Assembly (NCBI RefSeq): GCF_014654725.1
Contig: NZ_JACVZV010000015.1
Location: 248,001 to 312,000 of the forward strand
Source of the DNA: Vulcanococcus sp. Clear-D1
Lineage (GTDB): Bacteria; Cyanobacteriota; Cyanobacteriia; PCC-6307; Cyanobiaceae
Direction: 5' to 3'
DNA: 64,000 nt
Below are positions 44,319 to 52,628 of the stretch, piece by piece. Both the position numbers and the translations under genes were made by a program. The notes beneath the pieces are model-generated. The model saw nothing but the letters and a program-made list of their open reading frames with translations, searched no databases and was not told the DNA's origin. Each line of letters begins with the position of its first letter. Positions within the stretch are counted from its first letter, which is position 1.

Positions 44319-45422
44319 TCAGAACCACTCCAGAACCGCATCCTCTTTGCGGTTCACCCGCGCCTGGGGCGTGCGGCGCTCGAACTCCAGGCGAATCGAG
44401 CGCTCCTGTTCGCCATCGGCGGCCACGGCCTTGATCGGATACAGCTGCTCGCCATCGCGGAAGGGCACATGCACCCGGAAGGTGCCATCGGCTTCCAGCG
44501 GAATCTCTTGCTCACCGATCGAGAGGCGGGCGTTGGGTTCAGTGGCGCCGTAGACGATCAGCTCCGCATCAGCCACCAGCCAGAAGGAGCGCGGCCGCAC
44601 GATGCCGCTGCCTGATTCGCTGCGGCCGCTGGCCCAGAGGCCGGCGCCGGAATCGTTGAGGGCACCGCTGCGCGCGGAATTCTGGTCCCACCCATGGAGG
44701 ACTTCCGATCCCACGCGGCGGCTGCGCAGGCTGCCTGCGGTGGCCAGTTGATAGATCCGCTCGTGCTCCACCCCACCGCTCACGACGGGTTGAGCGGCGG
44801 CCATCACCGGTGCATCCAGGGAGAAGGGCACAAAGGCATCGGCCACCACGGATGCAGGCTCAAGCGCTGGCATCCGCGCCACCGAGGAGGTGGCCAAGGA
44901 GAACCAGCCGCCGCTCTTGGTGCGGTAGCCGAGTTCCACGCGGTAATCGCGGTCGCTCACGGGCATCGGCAGATGCCATTCCCGCGCGCCTTTGCTCACC
45001 ACCAGCTCCTGCAGGGTGTGGGGATGGGCAGCGCCCAAAGGCAAGCCGGTCACATCCGCTACCCGCAGTGCCAATTGCGTGGCACCGGCGGCCTTGGCGC
45101 GCTCCTGATCGCTGCTGCTGATCTCCCAGAACACATAGGCCCACTGGGGATCACGCGGCAGGAAGGTGATGTGGCTCGCGAGCTCTGGAACGGCTGCACG
45201 TGGCTGTTGCGCTGGAGCGCTGGCGTCCGTGGCCAGCTCTTGCTGCGCTGAGGGCGCGGCTTTGGGCAGGGCCTGGCTCACGGCATCGAGCAGAGCACTC
45301 TTGTCCATACGGCTGTAGCCACCCAAGCCGATGCGTTGAGCCAGATCACGCAGTTGAGCGATGGTCCAGCCGCCGAGGCTCGCGAGACCGCCGTTTCCCA
45401 TGTCCATACCGGAAGCCGCCAT
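44319..45422 (-). CDS. DUF4912 domain protein
   Basis: A 367-residue protein. The N-terminal part has a short SAP/Rho-N-like helix pair (WTIAQLRDLAQRIGLGGYSR, DKSALLDAVSQAL). The DUF4912 domain begins SHITFLPRDPQWAYVFWEIS and includes VSDRDYRVELGYRTKSGGWF. It ends in a basic part (LEFERRTPQARVNRKEDAV). DUF4912 has an immunoglobulin-like fold of unknown role, and the SAP-like part hints at nucleic acid contact. ATG 45422 is chosen; TTG/ATG codons upstream give a Trp/Gly leader without conservation. Confidence 0.8.
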   Translation of the reverse strand: MAASGMDMGNGGLASLGGWTIAQLRDLAQRIGLGGYSRMDKSALLDAVSQALPKAAPSAQQELATDASAPAQQPRAAVPELASHITFLPRDPQWAYVFWEISSSDQERAKAAGATQLALRVADVTGLPLGAAHPHTLQELVVSKGAREWHLPMPVSDRDYRVELGYRTKSGGWFSLATSSVARMPALEPASVVADAFVPFSLDAPVMAAAQPVVSGGVEHERIYQLATAGSLRSRRVGSEVLHGWDQNSARSGALNDSGAGLWASGRSESGSGIVRPRSFWLVADAELIVYGATEPNARLSIGEQEIPLEADGTFRVHVPFRDGEQLYPIKAVAADGEQERSIRLEFERRTPQARVNRKEDAVLEWF

Positions 45423-45657
45423 CTCAAACCCGCGCTGTGTGGATTGATCGTCGCCGGCCCAAAGCTCACATCCGAGCAAATGTCAGGGCATGGGGATCAC
45501 TGCAGCGACAGCGATCTGGCTGGCTTTCGCTGCTGACAGGCGGGACGCTTCTCGTCCGCTGCTGGGCCAGGCGCTTCCAAGAGAGTGGAGGTGCCTCGCA
45601 GGTCGCGCTGAGGCTCTGAACCAGCCGCCACCCCCAGCGAGGTCTTTGGGCAGCAGC

Positions 45658-45903
45658 TCAACGGACAGCCGCGTCCGGTTTACGGAACAGGCCATCAAGG
45701 TAGTGACGCACCACCGGTCTGTCCTGACAGCCCTGCTGAAACAGGAAGCCCGCCAGCGCTGATTGCATCAGCCGGTACTGATCCCATTGGGGGTGTTGTT
45801 CGATGAAACCCACCATCGAATCGAACAAATCTGCCGGGAATTGGTTTTCCACACTGACGTGCGGAGCCAACGCATCAGGAACCTCTGCCAACCAACACCT
45901 CAT
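45658..45903 (-). CDS. DUF2811 family protein, copy 1
   Basis: An 81-residue protein whose core HVSVENQFPADLFDSMVGFI, EQHPQWDQYRLMQSALAGFL and FQQGCQDRPVVRHYLDGLF matches DUF2811, a small cyanobacterial family of unknown function. The core differs from copy 2 (54545-54778) at four positions only, three of them conservative, while the DNA has many silent changes. So the copies are old but under protein-level selection. ATG 45903 is the start; TTG 45915 would add four residues. A conserved upstream block lies at about 46040-46200. Confidence 0.85.
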   Translation of the reverse strand: MRCWLAEVPDALAPHVSVENQFPADLFDSMVGFIEQHPQWDQYRLMQSALAGFLFQQGCQDRPVVRHYLDGLFRKPDAAVR

Positions 45904-45915
45904 CCGATCACCCAA

Positions 45916-46272
45916 CCATCAGCGCATAGAGGCGGCCACGGCGTCAAAGAATGGTCTTAAAGCGCGATCGCAGGTGTCTCGCATCAGGAGTAACTGCACC
46001 GCAATGGCTTTGGCGCCTTGATGCACAGATCGCCTCCTCCCCTCGGCGAGGTGCAGCGCGTCTGTCAAGAGGAGAACTCTTTTCCGGAGCGAATTCGGTT
46101 GAACCGCTTGACAGCTTGAGTCTGTCGCTGGACCCATGGGGAAAACCTGTGGAAAAGTGTGGCTTGCTTGGGGGGTGAGCCGTGCTTCAGGGGTACTGAT
46201 CAATCGCGGCCGCCCCTCAAGCAACCTTGATCAGCGGCATCAACGATCCAGCTACCCCCTGGACAGATGGGC
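45916..46272. promoter_or_regulatory. upstream region of DUF2811 copy 1, shared with copy 2
   Basis: No gene is seen. The part 46060-46200 is clearly related to 54945-55110 upstream of the second DUF2811 gene: both hold CTGTCAAG, TTTTCCGGA, TTGAGTCTGT and the element with a DnaA box. On the minus strand a TTGACAG hexamer lies in front of the gene at both places and may be a -35 box. The matched order suggests common control or one ancient duplicated unit. Confidence 0.6.
46136..46156. promoter_or_regulatory. 21-bp DnaA-box element, copy 1
   Basis: Contains TGTGGAAAA (46148-46156), the exact complement of the DnaA box TTTTCCACA, preceded 11 bases earlier by the near match TGGGGAAAA. The same 21 bases recur at 55023-55043 and 56588-56608. 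It lies about 230 bases upstream of DUF2811 copy 1. Confidence 0.7.
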
Positions 46273-46614
46273 TCAGCGCAGCGCGCGCAGCGGTGCGGTG
46301 GTGACGCAGTTCAACTGTTCATGCAGCGTCAGTCGGCCGGAATCACGCCACCAACGAAAACGCTGCAGCGCGCCGTTTTGCCACAGCCAGCCCTTCGCGT
46401 GCCCCTGCCGTGCATCCCAACGCCAATCCACCAGGCTGCTGCCGTCCAGGCCGCTCTGCTCCAGGCTCTCCATCAGTTCCCGTTGGATCTGATTCGGGCG
46501 AAGCCGATCGCAGCACTGCCCCTCCAATGCCGGCACGAGGGGCTGATCGAGCACCCAGGCACCGATCCGATCCAAAGCGGCCTTGAGGCGTGGAGCGGGA
46601 CGCTGCTGCTGCAT
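46273..46614 (-). CDS. conserved hypothetical protein
   Basis: A 113-residue protein (MQQQRPAPRLKAALDRIGAW) with many Trp and Arg residues (LVDWRWDARQGHAKGWLWQN, QRFRWWRDSGRLTLHEQL). It has no signal peptide or membrane segment. It is last in a probable three-gene set with the next two genes on the minus strand. The family is not recognised; the Trp-rich sheet-like end hints at nucleotide or protein binding but nothing specific. Confidence 0.6.
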   Translation of the reverse strand: MQQQRPAPRLKAALDRIGAWVLDQPLVPALEGQCCDRLRPNQIQRELMESLEQSGLDGSSLVDWRWDARQGHAKGWLWQNGALQRFRWWRDSGRLTLHEQLNCVTTAPLRALR

Positions 46615-46682
46615 GGCGCCTAGGCAACTACCCCACCTTGGATGCGCTGCTTGCCGAAAAGCAGTGTGTCAGTTGTGCAACG

Positions 46683-47081
46683 TCACAACTGCTGCTCATA
46701 CGCCCGCGCAGACCAGCTCGTGCGGGAGGTTGCGATCGGCTCCAAGGGGCCATCTCGATCGGAGCGGTACTGCAACACGCTCTCGGGCAGCAGTTGTGCG
46801 AGGCGTTGCAGGATCTGTTCATGCACCCTGCGGCTCAGGGGCGCACCCGTGCCCATGCCTTCCCGGCTGGTGACCAGAACCAGCAGTTCACCGCGGCCCC
46901 TCAGTTCCAACAGCACTTGCACGGGCACTGCAGCACTTCCAGGGAGCAGCGCCAAGGAGGCATTGCGCTGATCCAGCCAGGTGAAGGTTCCGCGATCTGG
47001 GCCTGGATCCAGCTGCTCGAGCACCAACCTCAGTTCTCGCTCCTCCGGCATGCCTGTGAGCAGTGCTTCCAGCCGCGCCAA
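46683..47081 (-). CDS. conserved hypothetical protein
   Basis: A 132-residue protein. RELRLVLEQLDPGPDRGTFT and VPVQVLLELRGRGELLVLVT look like alternating beta strands, followed by a helix (SRRVHEQILQRLAQLLPESV). TTG 47081 or ATG 47051 (MPEEREL) could be the start. It lies 37 bases behind the SepF-like gene and 68 before the next gene on the same strand, which points to co-transcription. Function unknown. Confidence 0.6.
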   Translation of the reverse strand: MARLEALLTGMPEERELRLVLEQLDPGPDRGTFTWLDQRNASLALLPGSAAVPVQVLLELRGRGELLVLVTSREGMGTGAPLSRRVHEQILQRLAQLLPESVLQYRSDRDGPLEPIATSRTSWSARAYEQQL

Positions 47082-47118
47082 TCTGTTGCCGTGAACGGCC
47101 TTTGATTGTGCATGGCCT

Positions 47119-47379
47119 TCAGCTGTGGCTGACGGTCACTCCAGCTGGTGCAAACAAAAAGGTCGCGTCAGAGATGCGCTCCACCTGTCCATCGAGCGCG
47201 CTGACCGCCCCGGCGATGAAATCGATGATGCGCTGCGCTTCCTCCGGTGCGGCGTCATCCAGTTGGAGCAGCACGCAATGGCGTTGGCGGATGGCCTCCA
47301 CAGCGGCCTGGGCATCACTGAGCCTGCGACTGCGCAGGATCGTGACCTGCGGGAACCAGATCCCGAAAGGGGAGTCCAT
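47119..47379 (-). CDS. short SepF-like protein
   Basis: An 86-residue protein that is almost only a SepF domain: VTILRSRRLSDAQAAVEAIR, QRHCVLLQLDDAAPEEAQRI, IDFIAGAVSALDGQVERISD and ATFLFAPAGVTVSHS. SepF polymerises and links FtsZ to the membrane. The N-terminal amphipathic membrane anchor and the long linker of normal cyanobacterial SepF (about 190 residues) are missing. ATG 47379 (MDSPFGIW) is chosen; upstream in-frame codons encode a poor Gln/Ala leader. It may be a paralogue with a changed role. Confidence 0.78.
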   Translation of the reverse strand: MDSPFGIWFPQVTILRSRRLSDAQAAVEAIRQRHCVLLQLDDAAPEEAQRIIDFIAGAVSALDGQVERISDATFLFAPAGVTVSHS

Positions 47380-47581
47380 GACGACATTCTCCTGACTCAC
47401 CTGGAACTGTTCTCGACCAGCACTCGCGTGGTCGCAAACCCTTGAGGCTGGTTGCGCAGCTGGTTGTTGCACGAGGCGCCCGTTGGGGCGCCGGATGAGG
47501 GTTATCTGCAGGCTGTGACGCCGTTGGTGTGAACCCGCGGCAGCACACGGGCTGCAGTGATTCCCGGATCAGCCTGGTGGC

Positions 47582-47728
47582 ATGGCTGACCCCATCGCTG
47601 CCCTTTCTGCACAGTTGGCCAGCCGTGCGTCTCTCGCCGCGGCATTGGCGATTGGAATGTCGGTGATCATGGCGATGGTGATCGGGGATGTGCTCGATCG
47701 CGAGAAGCGTCGCCATCACCAGGAGTGA
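47582..47728 (+). CDS. small single-span membrane protein
   Basis: From ATG 47582 a 48-residue protein (MADPIAALSAQLASRASLAA) has one hydrophobic segment (LAIGMSVIMAMVIGDVL) and a charged end (DREKRRHHQE). It is divergent from the SepF-like gene. Composition and codon use look coding; no family is recognised. Confidence 0.5.
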   Translation: MADPIAALSAQLASRASLAAALAIGMSVIMAMVIGDVLDREKRRHHQE

Positions 47729-47989
47729 GCGGATCCTCGCGGGTTACCCGTGTCTCCAGATCGCTGGCCTGGATGCCCTGGAGGCCGAGTCAGACGCGAT
47801 GAAACGGGATAAAGCAAAGCACTGAGTTCTTTGCCTATAGCTTCAAGTTGATCTGATCCCCAACGATTCCTTGATCAGAACTGTTGTGGTTCTTGTGTCA
47901 ACTGTTGATGTGGAAGGTTGGTGGCGATCACAACGGCACTATGGAGGGTTCGGGGATCTCTTGCGCCATCTCCATGGGAGCAATTGAAG

Positions 47990-49303
47990 TCAGTTGATCG
48001 GGCAACCACTGCGGATCGGCTTGCCGTTGAAGCGATCGTCCATCCAGGCGAGATAGAACGGCTCGGCTGCTGCTGGTGTTGAGAAGTGTGTGTTGTTTCC
48101 CGGTAACTCAATTCGGCTCATTACAGCGCCCTGTCGACAGGCAGCCTCAAAGTAAAGCTTGTGCATCACAGGTGGCACAACATCATCTTCATTTCCCCAA
48201 TAGATGACCACCGGCGCCATCGGTTTGAGGCCCGGTGCTTGGCTCTGGATTGCCTTGACCCAGGCCAGGCTATTGATGGGTGATGCCTTGAGCATCTGCT
48301 TGTAGGTGTTGCCGTAGCTGTAGCTGAAGGAGGCGCTCAGCTCATGGATGCACTTGCGCCTCATGATGTCGTTGATCTGGGCAGTGGCCTGGGGCGTCAG
48401 CAGATCCCCGAGATTCAGCCCCGGTTGGGCGGCGGCCAGACCCCAGTACATCATCACCAGGTGGGTGAAGTTGAAGATGTTGTTGGAGAACTGGTGATTG
48501 AGGGCTTGGATCAACGTCGCAGCATCAGCCTCGGTGGTGATGCTGCTGGGAATCTGAATCCCGGTGTCCTGCGGCGCCATGGCAATGAAGCCAAGGAGAT
48601 CAATGGGCGCTACGGCACCTTTGGCCTTGACATAGGCGCCCTGGCCAGCGGCGCCGATGGTGGCTCCTCCCCCTTGGCTCCATCCATACACGATCGCCTT
48701 TTCACCAGCCTGGGCTGGTTTGAAGTTGCGGGCAGCCCGCAGCGCGTTGATCACGTCACGGCCGTTGGAAACGTTCTGGGCGTATTGGTGATCACCAGGC
48801 CCCCCAAGCCCCTGGTAGTCGGTGGCGACAATCACGTAGCCCTTTTGGATCAGCGCTTCCATGGCAGGCAGGCCAAAGTCGTTGTAGCTGGTGCCACTCG
48901 GTAGCAGGATCTGGTTGAGGGGCTGGGCCGGCTGATCCATTTGGCTGGGTCCGCAGCGGCGCGCCGTGCCAGTGGTTCCGTGGGCCCACGCCACGAGGCG
49001 CCGACCCCCTACCGGAGCTGGAGCGTCGGGTACGGCGATCATGGCCGTCACGACCGTCGGGCGATCAGCGCCATCGCTGGAGACGTAGACGATGCGCCAG
49101 GCCTTGCTGCCCGGAACCGTGCTCACGGCAGGTTCGGAGGCGAGCACCTTTCCGAGTGGCTGGCCTTGAGGATTGAATTTGGAGGTGTTGGCGTAGAAGG
49201 GCGCCAGATAAACCTGGGGTTCGGCCTGCGACGGCATGACCGATCCACCGACCCCCACAACCAGTGACGCGAGTGCAGCGAACGTTCGTGCTTGGGCGTG
49301 CAT
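47990..49303 (-). CDS. secreted lipase-like alpha/beta hydrolase
   Basis: A 437-residue exported hydrolase. A signal peptide (TFAALASLVVGVGGSVMPSQ) is followed by an alpha/beta hydrolase fold: GRRLVAWAHGTTGTARRCG is the oxyanion strand region, IVYGWSQGGGATIGAAGQ the nucleophile elbow (GWSQG), VVIYWGNEDDVVPPVMHKLY holds the probable Asp and GNNTHFST the His. This order matches the secretory lipase (LIP) family. ATG 49303 is chosen over 49333 because the signal begins there. The substrate is unknown. Confidence 0.87.
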   Translation of the reverse strand: MHAQARTFAALASLVVGVGGSVMPSQAEPQVYLAPFYANTSKFNPQGQPLGKVLASEPAVSTVPGSKAWRIVYVSSDGADRPTVVTAMIAVPDAPAPVGGRRLVAWAHGTTGTARRCGPSQMDQPAQPLNQILLPSGTSYNDFGLPAMEALIQKGYVIVATDYQGLGGPGDHQYAQNVSNGRDVINALRAARNFKPAQAGEKAIVYGWSQGGGATIGAAGQGAYVKAKGAVAPIDLLGFIAMAPQDTGIQIPSSITTEADAATLIQALNHQFSNNIFNFTHLVMMYWGLAAAQPGLNLGDLLTPQATAQINDIMRRKCIHELSASFSYSYGNTYKQMLKASPINSLAWVKAIQSQAPGLKPMAPVVIYWGNEDDVVPPVMHKLYFEAACRQGAVMSRIELPGNNTHFSTPAAAEPFYLAWMDDRFNGKPIRSGCPIN

Positions 49304-49348
49304 GAAGCTGATTCCTTTTATGAGCAAGGGCATGGCTGGGAAAAGATT

Positions 49349-50647
49349 TTAGTACACCGCGGATGTCTCTAGGCGTCCGTCGGCAATCGCTTGCAGCAGT
49401 GCCTTGTGATCCTGCACTGCTAAATCCGCATGCTCGATGGCCTGCTCATAGATCGTTCTGGCAAACAACTTTGCATCATGGATGACAGCATGAATCTTTT
49501 TCCGGTCACCACTGCGGGCATGGGCTTTGGCCAAGGTCCAGGCGCAAAGCTTGCCGTAATCCTTTAACCCGTCCACATCAAGTTCGTTTACATCCACGGA
49601 ACCCTTCCAGTCACGGAAATGGCGCCAGTAGAGGTGCGTTCCTTCTGGAGTCGTGGTCCACCCCAGGAAAGCGTCGCTGGCGGTTTGCATCAGGCGTTGT
49701 CCTTCCACAACCCGTTGACCCTGGTGAGCTGGTACTTGGTCGACCCCATGGATATAGGGAGCGAGCACTGATGGTTCCGCCTGCTTGCTCTGGATCACCA
49801 GCACGTCGTCCGGCTGTTCACCAACAAACACACCAATGGCGCACCGCGTACCCACAGATCCCACGCCCACAGCCTTGAAGGCCGCATCGCTCATCCGGAA
49901 CTCGCTGAGCAACCGACGCATGTCCGGTCGAAGGCTGTCTAGATACTCGGCATACATCAAATCGATTCGATGTCGCCAGTCCATACCCGATAGGTTTTCA
50001 CTTGGCAGGAGCGAATACCGCCAGATCAAGGGTGGTTGATGCCGGAAAAGCAGCGTTCCGTTGTTGTCAACCTCGCAGAGCTTACGAACGGCCTGGCGGC
50101 TGTTGCGTTGCAGCGCCATTGCCGTCACTTGCTTGAGATGCGACCTCAAAGAGCCCTTCGCGCGCTCGTTAATCAAGTCCTGTAGCGGCAACCTGGAGAC
50201 CCACATCTTCAGAACGGGCATCGCCGCTAAATCAGCGATGGCCTCTGCATACGCCTGTACACCTCTACGGCACACCTTTTCTTGCTGCTTATCGCTCAAA
50301 CCAAGGCTCTGCCCAGCCAGTAGCAAGCTGGTGGCCAGTCGAATCACATCCCACTCAAATGGACCAGGATGGGTTTCATCGAAGTCATTGATATCAAACA
50401 GCAGTTGGCGTTCAGGAGAGCCATAGAACCCAAAGTTGAGCAAATGGGCGTCGCCACATAGCTGCACCATCAGCCCCGAGTGGGGCTTGCGTGCCAGATC
50501 AGCCGCCATGACGACCGCCGCGCCCCGGAAGAAGGCGAAGGCGTTTTCAGCCATGCGGCTGTGCCGCACAGGAACAAGCCACGCCAAGCGACCTGCCTCC
50601 TGTCGGCACAGCAGTTCGGTTGGGTCCTGTCGTGCCCCTTGATCCAC
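49349..50647 (-). CDS. DUF2252 family protein
   Basis: A 432-residue protein of the DUF2252 family, with FRGAAVVMAADLARKP, VQLCGDAHLLNFGFYGSPE, FDINDFDETHPGPFEWDV and VGSVGTRCAIGVFVG. The order resembles an atypical kinase or phosphotransferase fold, with the GDAHLxNFG part as a catalytic loop, but no reaction is known. GTG 50647 is the start. It lies 45 bases upstream of the lipase gene on the same strand. Confidence 0.87.
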   Translation of the reverse strand: MDQGARQDPTELLCRQEAGRLAWLVPVRHSRMAENAFAFFRGAAVVMAADLARKPHSGLMVQLCGDAHLLNFGFYGSPERQLLFDINDFDETHPGPFEWDVIRLATSLLLAGQSLGLSDKQQEKVCRRGVQAYAEAIADLAAMPVLKMWVSRLPLQDLINERAKGSLRSHLKQVTAMALQRNSRQAVRKLCEVDNNGTLLFRHQPPLIWRYSLLPSENLSGMDWRHRIDLMYAEYLDSLRPDMRRLLSEFRMSDAAFKAVGVGSVGTRCAIGVFVGEQPDDVLVIQSKQAEPSVLAPYIHGVDQVPAHQGQRVVEGQRLMQTASDAFLGWTTTPEGTHLYWRHFRDWKGSVDVNELDVDGLKDYGKLCAWTLAKAHARSGDRKKIHAVIHDAKLFARTIYEQAIEHADLAVQDHKALLQAIADGRLETSAVY

Positions 50648-50846
50648 GGAGCCGGCCTCTTGCTAGCCGAGTTCTAGGTGTGGATGGATGAGGTGCCAAC
50701 GCACCCGTGTGAGGACAACACCGATCGTCCTGCCATGGTCCTCGTGCCGGACGGCTTCAGGTGCGGGCACTCGACAACTGGCCGGTGGCGCTTCCATGGC
50801 CTTCAGCCAAACACCATCTGACTGCTGCACGAGCCAGGATCAACCG

Positions 50847-51053
50847 ATGACTGACCCTTCCCACGACCTCAGCCCTGGTGACTGGCGCCGTATCTGCGAT
50901 GCCCTTCGCTACCTCGGCCGTGATCTGCACCACCGCTCCTTTGCGGTAACGGCCGAGCGCCGAGAACTGCTCTGGGAGGAGATGGACCACTGCCTCGAGC
51001 TAGCGGATCGGCTGAGCCGTTCTCAGCTGGCCCATCCTGATCAGGCGGATTGA
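50847..51053 (+). CDS. small conserved hypothetical protein
   Basis: A 68-residue helical acidic protein (MTDPSHDLSPGDWRRICDAL) with RYLGRDLHHRSFAVTAERRE and MDHCLELADRLSRSQL. ATG 50847 is chosen; upstream the frame is open to 50688 but not protein-like. Its 3' end overlaps the tail of the broken VapC gene on the other strand. Function unknown. Confidence 0.65.
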   Translation: MTDPSHDLSPGDWRRICDALRYLGRDLHHRSFAVTAERRELLWEEMDHCLELADRLSRSQLAHPDQAD

Positions 51054-51250
51054 AGCCAGTTCTCCAGCGCCAGTCCTGGCACCCTGGAACATTCACGCGT
51101 GTTGTTGGTCACCAGCGTGCTCTGCTGACTGAGTGCATGGGCCCAATCATCGTGTCCACCGCTCCGATCGGCGTGCCCGTGCGTTCCAGCTCGGCCCTCA
51201 GGTGGCCTACAGCACAGAGCGGCGCTCAACGAAGGGAAGATCTCATGGCA
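51041..51250 (-). pseudogene. VapC-type PIN toxin remnant with frameshift
   Basis: The minus strand encodes the second half of a VapC toxin in two frames. VGHLRAELERTGTPIGAVDT lies in one frame; AHALSQQSTLVTNNTRECSR and VPGLALENWLQS lie in the next. These are the typical PIN core and C-terminal signature (TLVTNN). The frame break falls near 51138, within the conserved D..IAAHAL part. The N-terminal half is absent. It is a dead gene. Confidence 0.8.
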
Positions 51251-51289
51251 CAACCACGACCAGCTCCAGGGCTGCCCATATCGCTTCTA

Positions 51290-51323
51290 AACCCCCTGTG
51301 ATCTGCCATTGACCACAGGGGTT
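51290..51323. repeat. inverted repeat, possible bidirectional terminator
   Basis: CCCCTGTG (51293-51300) and CACAGGGG (51314-51321) form an 8-bp perfect stem, extended by AA/TT at the ends. It lies between the broken VapC gene and a small minus-strand gene. A T-run is missing, so terminator strength is doubtful. Confidence 0.4.
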
Positions 51324-51357
51324 CTGAGACTGGGATCAAGCAGGATCACGAGGCTGC

Positions 51358-51618
51358 TCAGCCCCTCGCGGCGGCATCCGCATCCAGGGCACGCTTCGTC
51401 ATGCCGTAGTGGAGCAGTGGATCGCGGTACTGGCGCGGCATGCGTTCGTGCAGCATCACCAGGCGATGCCAACAGAGCGTGCGTTGAATCTGGGGCAGCG
51501 TTTTCCCCTCTCGGATCAGGATCCTCAGCGCCTTGCAGTAAGCCGGATAACTGCCTTCGAGCTGCCCAAGGGTGAGCGATGGTTCATCCCCCCGGGCCGA
51601 GCCATTGCGTTCGGCCAT
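51358..51618 (-). CDS. small conserved hypothetical protein
   Basis: An 86-residue basic helical protein: SLTLGQLEGSYPAYCKALRI, REGKTLPQIQRTLCWHRLVM and LHERMPRQYRDPLLHY. The pattern of short helices looks like a cyanobacterial small protein. No signal or membrane segment is seen. ATG 51618 is the start. Function unknown. Confidence 0.6.
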   Translation of the reverse strand: MAERNGSARGDEPSLTLGQLEGSYPAYCKALRILIREGKTLPQIQRTLCWHRLVMLHERMPRQYRDPLLHYGMTKRALDADAAARG

Positions 51619-51920
51619 CCATGCCCCCAGGGGTGTTCCTTCAAACCTACGCCGGCATCGTCAGCGCCGTGGCTATGAAGGGGGTGGAGCGTGCCGTGAT
51701 GAGGACACGCTCTGGGGACATGCAGCTCCCAGGGGTTTTGAACATTCACCCTGGGGGTTTCCCCATATCCTCAACAGGGGTGCAGTAGGGTGGCAGAGAT
51801 TCAACGATCACTCTCCAGCAGGTTTCGACTCCAGGCGGCGGGTTCCCAAGATTTCTCCACCCGGCCAGCAACTTTCTTCAGGGCCTTCAACGAATCGGGT
51901 TCATACCTTTAACGCATTTC

Positions 51921-52202
51921 ATGACAATTTATGTAGGCAACCTCTCCTTCGATGCCGAAGTGGAGGACCTTCAGAGCCTGTTCGCCGAGTACGGCGCTGT
52001 ACGCAAATGCAGCCTGCCCCTCGATCGCGACACCGGCCGTAAGCGTGGCTTTGCCTTCGTCGAGATGGCCAACAACGCTGATGAGCAGAAAGCCATCGAC
52101 GATCTCCAGAACGTGGAGTGGATGGGCCGGATGATCCGGGTCAACCTGGCCGAACCCCGCACAGGCGGTGGTGGCGGTGGTGGTGGCGGAAACCGCTGGT
52201 GA
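51921..52202 (+). CDS. RNA-binding protein with one RRM domain
   Basis: A 93-residue cyanobacterial Rbp. RNP2 is IYVGNL at the N terminus and RNP1 is RGFAFVEM; both carry the aromatic residues that stack on RNA bases. A glycine run (GGGGGGGGGNRW) ends it. These proteins are often cold-regulated and bind thylakoid mRNAs. The upstream 5' region of over 100 bases has no gene and could hold a long leader. An intrinsic terminator follows. Confidence 0.95.
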   Translation: MTIYVGNLSFDAEVEDLQSLFAEYGAVRKCSLPLDRDTGRKRGFAFVEMANNADEQKAIDDLQNVEWMGRMIRVNLAEPRTGGGGGGGGGNRW

Positions 52203-52228
52203 TGCGTTGATCGAGCGATCACCCTTGA

Positions 52229-52253
52229 GCCGCCCATCCCGGGCGGCTTTTTT
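52229..52253 (+). terminator. intrinsic terminator of the RRM gene
   Basis: GCCGCCC, loop ATCCC, GGGCGGC and TTTTTT, 26 bases behind the stop. On the other strand it also lies behind the frp gene. Confidence 0.92.
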
Positions 52254-52273
52254 GTGGCGAGATCGGCGCTGAT

Positions 52274-52603
52274 TTAGAAGCGGGCCATCGCGGCAACCTT
52301 GGCGAGTTTCTCCGCATCAAGCCCATCGAGCTCCTGCAGGTGCAGCAGGTTCTCCTTCACCAAACTGGCAAAGACGAACAGGATCCCTTCCAACCGGAAG
52401 TCAAATCGACCTTCCATCGTGTGGCGCTCGATGCTGAGAAAGTCGTGCAGGGCCCAGATCGACTCCACAGTGCTCAGGGCTGAAGCCTGAGCTTGCACTG
52501 CAGCAGCCAGCTGAGCCACCGCGCGCTCGTAAGCCTTCTGGAAGGCGGAGCGGGCGATCGCCTGTTCGCTGTCGCTCCAGGTGTCCACAATCGCTTGATT
52601 CAT
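52274..52603 (-). CDS. frp: fluorescence recovery protein
   Basis: A 109-residue helical protein. AFQKAYERAVAQLAAAVQAQ, IWALHDFLSIERHTMEGRFD and FRLEGILFVFASLVKENLLH match FRP, the dimeric protein that binds the C-terminal domain of activated OCP and speeds return to the orange form, which removes it from phycobilisomes. It is the third gene of the ocp-crtW-frp set, 25 bases after crtW. Confidence 0.92.
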   Translation of the reverse strand: MNQAIVDTWSDSEQAIARSAFQKAYERAVAQLAAAVQAQASALSTVESIWALHDFLSIERHTMEGRFDFRLEGILFVFASLVKENLLHLQELDGLDAEKLAKVAAMARF

Positions 52604-52628
52604 TGGCGTGACACCGCTGTGCTCGACG

